Under the pieces are notes generated by a model. That model made no database searches. It had not been told where the DNA came from and saw only the letters and a program-made list of their open reading frames with translations. Made by a program: the position numbers and the translations under genes. Positions 7,909 through 16,958 of a stretch of DNA of 64,000 nucleotides are shown piece after piece. The DNA is taken from assembly GCA_040772005.1 (NCBI GenBank), contig JAXGYZ010000007.1, positions 244,268 through 308,267 of the forward strand. The letters are read 5' to 3'. Positions within the stretch are counted from its first letter, which is position 1; the number at the start of each line of letters is the position of its first letter. The DNA comes from MWBF01 sp040772005 (GTDB taxonomy: Bacteria > Chloroflexota > Anaerolineae > CG2-30-64-16).

Positions 7909-8513
7909 GCGATACATTCACGCTATATGCGATTCCGGCGACCCTCGCCTGGAAAAATCAGCCCGCTGACAGCGCCGGCGATGCCGGGCAGGAGTTCAGC
8001 ATCACGACCGGCGCGCTGACCGACTGGTTCACCCATCCCTCAGGAGAGCCGGTCTACCAGAATGCGCCCATTGCGCTGTTCACGCCGCCCGACCCGGCCT
8101 TCACCCTCCAGGCGAAGGTCACGGTTGAGTTTGCAGCGACCTACGACGCGGGGACGCTGTTCCTGTACGCGCACGATGCGCTCTGGGCCAAGCTCTGTTT
8201 CGAGTATTCGCCCCAGGGCCAACCGATGGTCGTCTCGGTCGTCACGCGCGGCGTCTCCGACGACTGCAACTCGGTGGACATCGCGGGCAATTCCGTGTAT
8301 CTGCGCGTCTACCGGCACGGCAAGGTCCTGGCCTTCCACTATTCGCGTGACGGCCACTACTGGCACTTCGTGCGCCACTTCTCCCTGGGAGACGTGGAGG
8401 ACCTGCGGGTCGGCTTCTCCGTGCAGTCGCCCACGGGCCAGGGCTGCACCGCGACCTTCTCGGAGATCCGGTACACGCCGGGCACGCTGTCCGATCTCCG
8501 GAACGGGGAGTAA
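7905..8513 (+). CDS. DUF1349 (concanavalin-like) domain protein
   Basis: 202 residues, starting after AAAGGAGACACT. One beta-sandwich domain fills the protein. AGQEFSITTGALTDWF, FTLQAKVTVEFAATYDAGTL and LFLYAHDALWAKLCFEY are followed by SVYLRVYRHGKVLAFHYSRD, DGHYWHFVRHF and LRVGFSVQSPTGQG. This is the strand order of DUF1349 proteins related to concanavalin/laminin-G folds. There is no signal peptide, so it is probably cytosolic. It is the last gene of the cluster that begins at 3881. A carbohydrate-binding role is suggested by fold only. Confidence 0.85.
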   Translation: MSDTFTLYAIPATLAWKNQPADSAGDAGQEFSITTGALTDWFTHPSGEPVYQNAPIALFTPPDPAFTLQAKVTVEFAATYDAGTLFLYAHDALWAKLCFEYSPQGQPMVVSVVTRGVSDDCNSVDIAGNSVYLRVYRHGKVLAFHYSRDGHYWHFVRHFSLGDVEDLRVGFSVQSPTGQGCTATFSEIRYTPGTLSDLRNGE

Positions 8514-8534
8514 GCGCCGCCGTTGGACGCGAAA

Positions 8535-8564
8535 GGAGGCAGACCGCTCTGGCGGTTTGCCTCC
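8535..8564. terminator. Stem-loop between convergent genes, possible terminator
   Basis: GGAGGCAGACCGC and GCGGTTTGCCTCC form a 13-bp stem with one G-T pair and a 4-base loop. It lies between the DUF1349 gene and the 3' end of the beta-propeller gene. Neither side carries a clear T-run, so termination efficiency is uncertain. Confidence 0.5.
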
Positions 8565-8596
8565 TCGCATGACGCTCAGTTCAGGGCGCCTGGAAA

Positions 8597-10543
8597 TCAG
8601 GGCACGAACGTCGAGTCGTAGAGCGCGCCGTCATCGACGGCAGGCTTGGCTTTGTCATGCGGCACATTCACCAGCACTTCGCCCGTGCAGATCAATCCGT
8701 AGGCGTCGGTAGCTGTGAAGCCGATGTGATAGACGCGGCCGTTGCCCGGCACCGCCGGCGTCCCGGTACGCTCTGCGCGCACCTCGGCGGTCGGTGTCCC
8801 TACCCCCTGGCCGTCCGGCGTGAAGCGGCCGTCGCCGTAGGTGTCTACCGGCTCATCCTGGAAGATGCTGTCGATATTGATCGTGATGGCATCGCCTTCA
8901 GGATCAGTCACACCCAGCACATCGATGGGCACGAACTTGTGATTGACCGGCCACAGGGTGCCGACGCTCGGTGCGGCCTGCGAGCAATCAGGCGGCTCAT
9001 TCGCAATGCTGATGGTAAGGTCATAGAGGATCGGGCTCAGGCCGCTGCCGGGCGCCCGGTTGAAGACCACGCTGACCTTCAAGTACCGGCCGTCAGGCAC
9101 GTCGAGATCGACGTCCTTGACGACGCCAACCGGAGGATCGCTGAAGGCGATGCCGTCCTCGCTGCTCGCCGCAGTTACCGAGAGCGCCGCGCCTTCCGGC
9201 AGGAGCTCATTCCAACCCACCTTGCCCCATTCGGTCAGGGACTCGCCGCTGTCGAAGACCACCGTCCAGGTGCCGCTGTTGGGCGGTGCAGTCAGGGTGC
9301 TGCCGGTCATATCGCTGTAGTTGTACAGGTTGCCGCCCAGGTCGCCCGAGGTGAAGTCGACCGCGCCGACAGGTGTGACCCCGTCGGGTCCCAGGGGGCC
9401 CAGCGCGGGATCGATGCGCGACACGGTACGATCAGAGTAGTTGGTAGCCCATATCTTGCCCAGAGCGTCCACAGCTACACCGGTGGGGCCTGTTCCGACC
9501 GCTACTGTGCCCACATAGGAGCCATCGTTCAACAGGTGGCCGACGGAATTGCCGTTGAGCGAATGCGCCACCCATACGTGGTCATTGCCATCGACCACGC
9601 AGCCCTGGGCAAACTGGTTGCCCTCCGAGTAGGTGCCAAGCAACAGGCCGGCGGGCGAATACTTGCGGATCACGCCTTCGCCATAGGTGGTGTTCCAGAC
9701 ATTGCCCCCGCTGTCGATGCACAGGCCATAGCTCTGGAATGGATAGCCCGTCCAGTTGCCGGTCGCGGGATCAGGGTAGGCATTCGGCCCGGACAACGGC
9801 AGGCTGGTGTCCCAGCGCAGGAGCGGCTGGGAAGACCAGATGACACCGTTACCGTCGATCAGGCCACCGTAACCCCCGTAACCCACTGGCCCTTCAGTGC
9901 GCAAGATCGTACCCGTCGCGCCGTCCACCAGATCAAAGACGCCTGAGTTGCTCGAGGCGTAGCCGCTGACCCAGACATTGTTTTCGGCGGTCACCGAAAG
10001 ATGTCGGGTGCCCCACGCACTCACGAGAACATACTTGAGTATGCATTCATCTTCAGCCGTGCTCGCATCACTGCCGGGCCAGGCGCGGACATCGCCCAGA
10101 CCGGTTGATGTTTCGATCGTCCCGTTCCCGTTGCGATCGACGCACTGGCCGTTTTCCTTCAAGCCGACCTGCACGACGCTGTGGCCGTTCCGGTTAGTGT
10201 TCCAGACATTGCCATTCAGGTCCACGGTCGTGCGCGAGGGATTCTTTGGTTGACCCTCGGGGGAGGTCCAATACTCACCCAGCACTGCGCCCGTGTCGGT
10301 ATCGATCTTGACAATGGTGCCCTTAGAGGACACTGCGACCCATATGAAGCGGAAGGGGGTAGTGGTGTCATCCAGTTGTAGTTGGTCGGGAGTGCTGTGA
10401 ACGACGTTGCTATAGACACCTTCATCGAAGTCGGCATCCAGCGTGTAGGTGCGAGTCGGCGTGAGCGCGGCGTTGGCGGGAACGACCAGGCCTGGCATCA
10501 GCAGCGCCAGGATCGTGAGGATTCCGAGTGCTTTCATCTTCAT
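8597..10543 (-). CDS. Secreted beta-propeller protein (NHL / virginiamycin B lyase-like repeats)
   Basis: 648 residues. A clear signal peptide (MKMKALGILTILALLMPGLV, cleavage likely after PANA) directs export. The body is a set of repeated blades with W and N motifs: NVWNTNRNGHSVVQV, NNVWVSGYASSNSGVFDLV, GNVWNTTYGEGVIRKYSP, DHVWVAHSLNGNSVGHLL, GKIWATNYSDRTVSRIDP. The C-terminal part adds an immunoglobulin-like segment (CSQAAPSVGTLWPVNHKFV ... VTDPEGD), seen in other secreted bacterial proteins. No catalytic residues are identified, so a binding or structural extracellular role is likely. ATG 10543 follows GGAGGAG. Confidence 0.82.
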   Translation of the reverse strand: MKMKALGILTILALLMPGLVVPANAALTPTRTYTLDADFDEGVYSNVVHSTPDQLQLDDTTTPFRFIWVAVSSKGTIVKIDTDTGAVLGEYWTSPEGQPKNPSRTTVDLNGNVWNTNRNGHSVVQVGLKENGQCVDRNGNGTIETSTGLGDVRAWPGSDASTAEDECILKYVLVSAWGTRHLSVTAENNVWVSGYASSNSGVFDLVDGATGTILRTEGPVGYGGYGGLIDGNGVIWSSQPLLRWDTSLPLSGPNAYPDPATGNWTGYPFQSYGLCIDSGGNVWNTTYGEGVIRKYSPAGLLLGTYSEGNQFAQGCVVDGNDHVWVAHSLNGNSVGHLLNDGSYVGTVAVGTGPTGVAVDALGKIWATNYSDRTVSRIDPALGPLGPDGVTPVGAVDFTSGDLGGNLYNYSDMTGSTLTAPPNSGTWTVVFDSGESLTEWGKVGWNELLPEGAALSVTAASSEDGIAFSDPPVGVVKDVDLDVPDGRYLKVSVVFNRAPGSGLSPILYDLTISIANEPPDCSQAAPSVGTLWPVNHKFVPIDVLGVTDPEGDAITINIDSIFQDEPVDTYGDGRFTPDGQGVGTPTAEVRAERTGTPAVPGNGRVYHIGFTATDAYGLICTGEVLVNVPHDKAKPAVDDGALYDSTFVP

Positions 10544-10905
10544 CGTACTCCTCCATCAAGATGAACGCGAAACGCAATTGACGGGCCGAACCGGCGGGGA
10601 AGCCCTGGCCGCACTATTGACGAAGACGCCTCCTTTCCAGTGACAACCGCGCGACCCCGAACAATGCCTCGGTGGGTGCCGCACCAAGCCTACCGATGCA
10701 GATTATACTACGTGTCGGTACATCCGCGACAAGCAAAATCGACAATACATGAAACTTTAAGGTGCCAAGTTAAGTTGTGATATCTGTAGGCCCCGCCTAT
10801 GCAAGCTGGAGTGCAACTCTACCCGGGCGTGCACGTAGAATAAGTCAGAATGGACTTCTATCCTGGTACGCGCATGGGCGCCAATACATGCAGAGGAGAG
10901 GACCA
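10544..10905. other. Intergenic region upstream of two divergent genes
   Basis: 362 bp with no convincing ORF. On the minus strand TATAAT (plus-strand 10702-10707) with TTGTCG 19 bp upstream may drive the propeller gene, giving a leader of about 150 nt. On the plus strand, GAGGAGAGG just before 10906 is the ribosome-binding site of the broken DUF4389 gene. I see no known riboswitch motif. Confidence 0.4.
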
Positions 10906-11565
10906 ATGACTGAGGGACCTATGTATGCGGCTCGTCTGGAAGTGGACTACCCGGAGAAGCTGGACCGGCTGACAACGCTCTTCCGCTTGCTCTGGATCAT
11001 TCCCATCGGCATCATCCTCGCGCTCATCTCGGGGGCCGGCGAGACGGTCACCAACACGGTGATTCTGAATGAAGCCGGTGAGATCATCGAGCGGACGCGT
11101 GAGACGGCCGGGGGCCTGATCAGCGGCCTCGCAGTCGCCACTGCCCTGATGATCCTTTTTCGCCAGCGCTACCCGCGCTGGTAATTCGACTTCGCGCGCG
11201 AGTTCACACGCTTCGGCGCGCGGGTCGGCGCATACTTCTGCCTGCTCACCGACCAGTACCCATCCACCGTCGAGGAGCAGGCGGTGCACCTGGAGATCGA
11301 CTATCCCGACGTGGAGCAGGACCTTAATCGGTGGCTGCCGCTGGTGAAGTGGCTCCTGGCGATCCCGCACTATGTCGTGCTGGCGTTCCTGGCGGTCGGC
11401 GCCTTCTTCGCGGTAACGATTGCCTGGTTCGCGATCCTGTTCACCGGCCAGTATCCGCGGTCGCTTTTCGACTATGTCGTGGGCGTAGGGCGCTGGGGAT
11501 TTCGCGTGCAGGCCTATGCATCCTTGCTGGTGACCGACCAGTACCCGCCGTTCAGCCTGAGCTAG
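10906..11565 (+). pseudogene. DUF4389 membrane protein gene interrupted by an in-frame TAA
   Basis: The frame from ATG 10906 is continuous to 11565 except for TAA at 11182-11184. The first part, YAARLEVDYPEKLDRL with a membrane helix, ends FRQRYPRW. After the stop the same frame continues FDFAREFTRFGARVGAYFCL, EQAVHLEIDYPDVEQDLNRW, more helices, and LLVTDQYPPFSLS. Family members are one continuous chain with a second aromatic residue where the stop lies (RYPRWW-F). Both halves keep good coding character, so the lesion is recent, is bypassed, or is an assembly error. Since the codon is TAA and not TGA, selenocysteine insertion does not explain it. Confidence 0.8.
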
Positions 11566-11581
11566 CTGGGCCTTGATGTAG

Positions 11582-11643
11582 AACGTAGCCCTGTATGGGC
11601 CGTGGCGTCGTTGACGCCAGGACGCCCACACGGGGCTACGTTA
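11582..11643. repeat. Long palindrome (hairpin) between convergent genes
   Basis: AACGTAGCCCTGTATGGGC on the left pairs with GCCCACACGGGGCTACGTT on the right. TGGCGTC/GACGCCA pairs inside around a GTT loop. The stem is about 26 bp with few mismatches. It lies between the DUF4389 pseudogene and the URO-D family gene, with no adjacent T-run. Confidence 0.65.
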
Positions 11644-11681
11644 CTTGCTGCAAAATCACCGTGACGTTGTGTATCAGAATC

Positions 11682-12680
11682 TTACTCGTCCCAAGTCTCG
11701 TAGACGGCCCACACATTTTCCGGCCGGCCGCCCGGACCGAACTCACACTGCGCGACTGCGCCGCCGTCGCGCCAGAGCGCGGCCTTGGCCCGGCGCACCG
11801 CCGCGACAACTTCCGGCACGGTCGCGTCGCTCAGCAGGTGCTGGCGGTCCACCTCGCCCCAGAACGTGATCTTGCCTGCGAACTGCGCGCCGAGTTCCTC
11901 CACGCCCATGCAGAACACCTGCGAATTAAGTGCATCCAGGCCGAGCTCGATCAGGTCCGGAATGACATCCGTGATGTAACCGTCCGAGTGCATGAACGCC
12001 TTCTTGCCGGCCTTGTGCGCAATCTCGATGTAGTCCCGGTAGAGGGGCTTGAAGATGGCCCGCCACTGCTTGGGCGAGATGAGCAGCGCGCGCTGCGAGC
12101 CCCAGTCGTCCATGAAGTTGAGCGCGTCCACGTCGGTCTGTGCCCACAGTTCCATCTCCCGGCAGTAGAAGCTGTGGATGCGATCGATCAGCTCGAACAA
12201 CTCCGGCGGCTGCATGCCGAGGTCAAGGTAAACGTTCTGACTGCCGCGCAGGAACTGGAGCCGCTCGAACGGCCGCGCGCAGCAGCCGCTCAACACGAAG
12301 CGGTCGCTCTCCCGGCAGAAGGCGTTAACCTGCTCGATATCCACCGTCAGCGCCTCGACGGGCGGCCGCACCTTGTCCAGGTCGGACCAATCCGCCACGA
12401 GAGGTTCCTTGATCTCGCCGTGAACACCTGCCTGAATGTTCTCAAAGGTGCAGCCCCAGTCATCTATATACGCACCGACGACATAGGGGTCGCCGGTGCG
12501 CGGGACGGGGGTCCGGCAGAACGATGGCGCATGAACGATATCGTCCGGGAAGCGTGCCTGAATGGCGGCAAGCTCCTCCGGGTAGTGGTTGCTGGCCCAG
12601 GGCAGCAGCCAGAGCTGGCGCGGAACGCGCGGTGGCGCGTCGAATTCGAGAGTACGGCGGACGATCTCACGTGGTTCCAT
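11682..12680 (-). CDS. Uroporphyrinogen decarboxylase (URO-D) family protein
   Basis: 332 residues from ATG 12680, which follows GGGAGCTTCAC. The frame is open further upstream, but that extension encodes the C-terminus of the neighbouring IS110 transposase (RRLEKLGYRVEL) and is not part of this protein. Family features are MEPREIVRRTLEF at the start, a TIM-barrel core with DALNFMDDWGSQRALLISP, and KKAFMHSDGYITDVIPDLI. AGKITFWGEVDRQHLL and CEFGPGGRPENV follow. This class is closer to the methyltransferase-like URO-D proteins of catabolic clusters than to haem-pathway HemE. Substrate unknown. Confidence 0.85.
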   Translation of the reverse strand: MEPREIVRRTLEFDAPPRVPRQLWLLPWASNHYPEELAAIQARFPDDIVHAPSFCRTPVPRTGDPYVVGAYIDDWGCTFENIQAGVHGEIKEPLVADWSDLDKVRPPVEALTVDIEQVNAFCRESDRFVLSGCCARPFERLQFLRGSQNVYLDLGMQPPELFELIDRIHSFYCREMELWAQTDVDALNFMDDWGSQRALLISPKQWRAIFKPLYRDYIEIAHKAGKKAFMHSDGYITDVIPDLIELGLDALNSQVFCMGVEELGAQFAGKITFWGEVDRQHLLSDATVPEVVAAVRRAKAALWRDGGAVAQCEFGPGGRPENVWAVYETWDE

Positions 12681-12719
12681 GTGAAGCTCCCTTGAAAATG
12701 CCCCAGCACGGCCGGGCAG

Positions 12720-13949
12720 CAGACGCGCCAGTTCGACCCGATAGCCGAGCTTCTCGAGACGGCGCACGCCTGCGTTTCACCGCCTCACGGTCCTGCCCAT
12801 CGAAGTAGTTGCCACCCAGGTCTTCATAGGCCGTCTGCCGAGTAATCAGGTGATAACTCCGTGACCAGTAACCGTGCCCGACGGGCGACCTCTGCCGCCT
12901 GTTGTGTGCCTCTGCCGGTTGCCAGGCGGCGATAGAGCGCCTGGAAGTACTTGTGCTTGGTGTGGGTTGCGCCGGGCCGCTTCAATCAGTGCCCGCCGCA
13001 GCCACGGACTGCTCTTGTGCGGCAGGCCACTTCGCTTGCCTGCACTCTCGTGGCTATTCGGACACATACCGGCCCAGGAAGCCAGGTGGTCGGCACTTGA
13101 AAGCGGATCCGCACCAATCTCGGCGACGATGATCTCGGCAATGCGCTGGTTAATGCCCGGCAAGGCATCCCACGTCGCTAAGGCCGCCGCAAAAAGGGCG
13201 CATCTGCTCCGCAATCTGCTGGTCCAGCTGCTGTCGCCTCGTCGAGAAAGTCGATGACTCAGATGTTGCGCCAACATAAAGCGATGATGTGGCCGCACGC
13301 GCCTGCTCAACGCCTTCACGAGCAAGTCCTGCTTTGTCGCGCAACCGCCCTTTGGCTAAGGCGGCCAACGGGGCGGCGTCCGTTTGGCCTCGACTAACTT
13401 CGCATGGGTGAGATGGCGTTTGCCACTCACCCCCATCACATCGCTGGCGACACTCGCCAACTTGATGTTGGCGTCTTCCAGTACCTTCTGCACCCGATTG
13501 ACTCGCTTCCTTGCGTTCATCCCCCAACTTTCGTGCGATAGCGGTCAGATCCCGCAGTTCTCGCAAAACCTCCGAGGGGATGAAGCTGCCTTTTGAGCAA
13601 GCCATGCCGCAAGAGGTCGGGCGGTGATCCATTCGGCGTCCTGCACGTCCGTCTTACGCCCCGCCAACGCTTTGATGCGTTCGGCGTTGACCACCAGGAT
13701 GGCGAACCGGTCATCCAGCAGGTTGCATACGGGCGCTTCCAGTACACCCCCGTGCTCTCCATCGCCACATGGCTGACACCCAGACCTTGGCCAACCAACT
13801 GGCGTTAAAGCCTCCAGATGCACCGTCATCGTCGCAAAGGTGCGGGTTTCCTTGAGCGGCTGACCGTCTGGCCCCGGCACGATCACACAGGCCACTACGG
13901 TCTGCTTGTGGACGTCGATCCCGCAACAACGCTCGTAGACCACTTGCAT
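12720..13949 (-). pseudogene. IS110-family transposase, degraded by many frameshifts
   Basis: Reading the minus strand from ATG 13949 gives YERCCGIDVHKQTVVACVIV (the first Asp of the DEDD-type catalytic set), then AMESTGVYWK, then NAERIKALAGRKTDVQDAEW. LRELRDL, LVKALSRRVRPHHRFMLAQHL, QQLDQQIAEQMRPF and LPGINQRIAEIIVAEIGADP follow, then WAGMCPNSHESAGKR. The C-terminal TRQTAYEDLGGNYFD and RRLEKLGYRVEL complete the family order. These pieces lie in three alternating frames with at least eight shifts, so no functional enzyme is made. The order of motifs is complete, so the element decayed by small indels, not by deletion. Confidence 0.9.
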
Positions 13950-14226
13950 GACTCACCTCCGCTGCTTGCGCTCGCCCCAGCGGAGTGCCTGATGAACGAA
14001 GATTCTCCCTTGCGTGCTCTCCCCTGGCGGGGGGCAACAGTCAACGGTGCCTGCAGGCACTCATGTCAAACTCCTGACGGGCTCGTGGCACCAAACCAAC
14101 CATCCGACTTCTCACCGGGGCGGCACTCTATTCTACCCATTTTCATCCGCAACGGTGAGCCGTGGCTCATAGACAACTCCTGTGTTAGAGACCGAAGGAT
14201 AATAGAACGCTGAGGCCGCTGATCGG
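13950..14226. mobile_element. Probable non-coding end of the IS110-like element
   Basis: About 280 bp upstream of the decayed transposase contains no gene. In the IS110 group the DNA upstream of the transposase holds the element end and encodes the bridge RNA, so this stretch is where it would be. Several short inverted repeats are visible (for example GTGCCTGCAGGCAC near 14050). The region ends near AATAGAACGCTGAGGCCGCT (about 14200), a half copy of the GCTGAT palindromes seen at 18706, 41714 and 44544. Exact element ends cannot be fixed. Confidence 0.4.
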
Positions 14227-14252
14227 TTGGATTCACGCCGGTTTCTGCCCTG

Positions 14253-15773
14253 TCAGCGGCGGCGTGGAAAGTCGGGCGGCGGATAGTTGGGCAGCACCCA
14301 CATGATCTTGCCAGCCGGGGGGACGGGTGTCAGGAAATACACATCGGTCCACTGGTGCCACGCAACGTAGTCATCATCGGCGTACCCCAGGTCGATGAGC
14401 TTGCCGATAACACCGCCGCCAGTATCGCCCGCGATGGCCCGGCCGTAGTTGGGAACATAGACATAGCTGCGCAGGGCAATAAGCTTGGGATCCACCGCGA
14501 CGATGCCCTGCCGCATGGTCAGGCCGATGCGGGTACGGCCATACCAGGGCGCGGACCGGGGCGTGCCGGAGCGCATGGGCGAGTATGACACCGCGTACAT
14601 GCGCACCTTCCGCCAATAGGTGAGCGTACCTTCCGGCGTCTCCAGCTCGCGCACGACGATCTTCCGGCCGTACGCCGTCATCCGCGTGACCGGCTCGGCC
14701 GCGACCCATTCGTCGAGCAGCTTGCGCTCGACCTCGACCCCGTCCTCGTGCGTCACCTGCCAACGGCGGCGAAATTCGCCGTTGCGCCCCTCCTGTGCCA
14801 ACCGGCGGGTATCGATTTCGAGTTCATCATCCGGCACGCTGATGGACTCGAAAGGAATGGCCTCCCGCTCGACCAGGGTCACCTGGGTGACGCGAACGAC
14901 CCGAATGGCCTCTTCCGGACTGATGGCCCGGTCGAGCGCAGGCGTCACCCGGTCGCGACCGGTGACGAGGATGCCGAGGTCCATCAACGCTCCGCCCACC
15001 GTCTGGCCGCGCGTGCGTGTATGGGTGGTGCGACCATCCGCAGTGATCAGGACGGGCGTGGAGCGCTCGATCTGCACGCGCACGCCCGCACTGACCCGGC
15101 TGCCGAGCGGCGGCTGGACGCGGTCGCCCAGGTAGAGCGTCAGCTCGGCCTCCTGGAGCGCCTCACCGATGGTCTCTGCGGTCGTGAAGAGCCTGTAGGG
15201 CACGCTGCCGTCATCGACGATCAGGGGCACGGCGCGGCGAATGCTGACGCGAACCGGCACAGGGTCACGTCCCTGCCACGGGTGCCCCCGGTCGTAACGA
15301 AGCAATCCATCGGGCCGAGTCAGCCTGTCAGTACGGATGACCGGCGGCAGGGACGCAGCATGATCCACCAGCGCACCGTCAAGCCAAATTTCGTCCTGCT
15401 CGGCCAACGGCACCCCGGCCCCCGCAACCAGCCCCAATACTGTCTGTGCTTGGGTGTAGACGACATGGAGCTGCCCGTCGGCCTCCACGAGGCCGGGCCG
15501 GGCGCGGTCGATGGTCACGTGCAGGCCCTCTGCCAGGGGCGTCGCCGGTGGGGGCAGGAGGCGATCCTCCGGCCGCAGCGCCAGTCCCAGGTCGGCCAGA
15601 AGCGTCGCCACGTCGGGCCGCGCGCTGCGCACCTCCGCACTCTGGCCGTCCACGGTAACAGTCACTGCCACGCCCGTCTCAGCCAGTGCAGCCACGCCGA
15701 ACGCGGCAAAGCTGAATACGGCAATCAGAGCGAGGATCCAGACCAGATAGACGAGGAACGGACGGCTGCGCAT
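14253..15773 (-). CDS. YabE-like cell-wall protein: DUF348 repeats, G5 domain and C-terminal 3D domain
   Basis: 506 residues. An N-terminal membrane anchor or signal (VYLVWILALIAVFSFAAFGV) leads into about three DUF348 units. The first is VTVDGQSAEVRSARPDVATLLADLG; others start near VEADGQLHVVYTQAQTVLGL and VPYRLFTTAETIGEALQEAE. Then come a G5 domain (EREAIPFESISVPDDELEID to MTAYGRKIVVRE) and a C-terminal 3D domain with AVDPKLIALRSYVYVPNYGR, AIAGDTGGGVIGKLIDL and TDVYFL. The conserved aspartates of the 3D fold, related to MltA-type lytic transglycosylases, are present. It is probably extracytoplasmic and remodels or binds peptidoglycan. Confidence 0.88.
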   Translation of the reverse strand: MRSRPFLVYLVWILALIAVFSFAAFGVAALAETGVAVTVTVDGQSAEVRSARPDVATLLADLGLALRPEDRLLPPPATPLAEGLHVTIDRARPGLVEADGQLHVVYTQAQTVLGLVAGAGVPLAEQDEIWLDGALVDHAASLPPVIRTDRLTRPDGLLRYDRGHPWQGRDPVPVRVSIRRAVPLIVDDGSVPYRLFTTAETIGEALQEAELTLYLGDRVQPPLGSRVSAGVRVQIERSTPVLITADGRTTHTRTRGQTVGGALMDLGILVTGRDRVTPALDRAISPEEAIRVVRVTQVTLVEREAIPFESISVPDDELEIDTRRLAQEGRNGEFRRRWQVTHEDGVEVERKLLDEWVAAEPVTRMTAYGRKIVVRELETPEGTLTYWRKVRMYAVSYSPMRSGTPRSAPWYGRTRIGLTMRQGIVAVDPKLIALRSYVYVPNYGRAIAGDTGGGVIGKLIDLGYADDDYVAWHQWTDVYFLTPVPPAGKIMWVLPNYPPPDFPRRR

Positions 15774-15863
15774 GGAGCTATCTTACCTGAGGCGAACAAG
15801 TTACACAAGTGGGGGCGGACCTTGGCCAGGTATACTGGCACGTCCGCCCCTACCCGCACAACC

Positions 15864-16835
15864 CTACCAGGCGTACGCTTCCGGGGCCTGGCCGCCGGGG
15901 CCGGGGAAGATCTCGTCCAGCTTCTTCATCGTCTCGTCGCTCAGTGTAAGCTCTACGGCGCGCAGGCTGCCATCGAGCTGTTCCGCCGTGCGCGGGCCGA
16001 TGATCGGAGCCGTCACGACCGGGTTTGCCAGCAGCCACGCCAGCGCCACATCCGCCGGCTGCTCGCCCAGCTCGCGGCACAGTCCTTCATAGGCTTCGAG
16101 CTTCGCGCGGTTCTTTTCCACATTCTTCGCCATGTTCTCATTGGCGCGGCGGCCCTCCGCCGCCTTCTGCAGCGCGCCGCCCAGCAAGCCGCCACCGAGC
16201 GGGCTCCACGGAATCAGGCCGAGACCGTAGTGCTTACATGCCGGGATCACCTCAAGTTCCACGGTGCGCGCATTGAGGTTGTACAGGCTCTGCTCGGATA
16301 CCAGGCCCATGAAGTTGCGCAGCCGGGCTTCGCCCTGCGCCTGGGCGATGTTCCAGCCGGCGAAGTTGCTGCTGCCGACATAGAGCACCTTGCCCTGCTG
16401 CACCAGCACCTCCATCGCCTGCCAGATTTCCTCCCACGGGGTCAGCCGGTCGATGTGATGCATCTGGTACAGGTCAATGTGGTCGGTCTGCATCCGCCGC
16501 AGGCTCTCATCGCAGGCCCGCCGGATGTGGTAGGCGGAGAGCTTCTGCTCGTTCGGCCAGTCGCCCATGCCGCCGTACACCTTGGTCGCCAGCACGACCT
16601 TCTCCCGCCGGCCGCCGCCCTGCGCAAGCCAGCGACCGATGATTTGCTCGGTGACGCCCTCGCCCTTCTTCCAGCCATAGACGTTCGCGGTGTCGAAGAA
16701 GTTGATGCCGTGCTCCAGCGCGCGATCCATCAGCGCGAAGCTGTCTGCTTCAGTCGTGTGAGGGCCAAAATTCATCGTGCCCAGGCACAAGCGGCTGACC
16801 TCCAGCCCCGTGCGCCCCAAGTGGGTGTACTTCAT
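15864..16835 (-). CDS. Aldo/keto reductase
   Basis: 323 residues. The catalytic tetrad is recognisable: Asp and Tyr in FFDTANVYGW, Lys in VLATKVYGGMGDW, His in IDLYQMHHIDRL. NADPH-binding segments are LYVGSSNFAGWN, LIPWSPLGGGLL and APIIGPRTAEQLDGSL. The architecture matches the YhdN/YajO-type subfamily that reduces aldehydes and ketones with NADPH in the cytosol. ATG 16835 follows AAAGGAGCGATGAGAG. Substrate is not predictable. Confidence 0.94.
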   Translation of the reverse strand: MKYTHLGRTGLEVSRLCLGTMNFGPHTTEADSFALMDRALEHGINFFDTANVYGWKKGEGVTEQIIGRWLAQGGGRREKVVLATKVYGGMGDWPNEQKLSAYHIRRACDESLRRMQTDHIDLYQMHHIDRLTPWEEIWQAMEVLVQQGKVLYVGSSNFAGWNIAQAQGEARLRNFMGLVSEQSLYNLNARTVELEVIPACKHYGLGLIPWSPLGGGLLGGALQKAAEGRRANENMAKNVEKNRAKLEAYEGLCRELGEQPADVALAWLLANPVVTAPIIGPRTAEQLDGSLRAVELTLSDETMKKLDEIFPGPGGQAPEAYAW

Positions 16836-16958
16836 CTCTCATCGCTCCTTTCCGAGTGTGTTACGCTTAATGGGTCATCTCACGCAAAGACGCAAAGATC
16901 GCAGAGGGTAAACCTGCCCCGATGCTGACGTTGTTACGCGAGCCGTGTGCTTCGTGCG

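Noticed and set aside
8657..9946. Long plus-strand open frame opposite the beta-propeller gene
   Set aside because: It is antisense to a well-supported secreted protein, is rich in Arg/Ala/Gly/His typical of shadow frames in GC-rich DNA, and has no motif.
11182..11184. Selenocysteine or pyrrolysine read-through of the DUF4389 stop
   Set aside because: The codon is TAA, whereas selenocysteine uses TGA and pyrrolysine TAG, so the tRNA-Sec at 3627 cannot explain it.
12681..12767. N-terminal extension of the URO-D family protein
   Set aside because: The extra residues (RRLEKLGYRVEL) are the end of the IS110 transposase reading on by chance.
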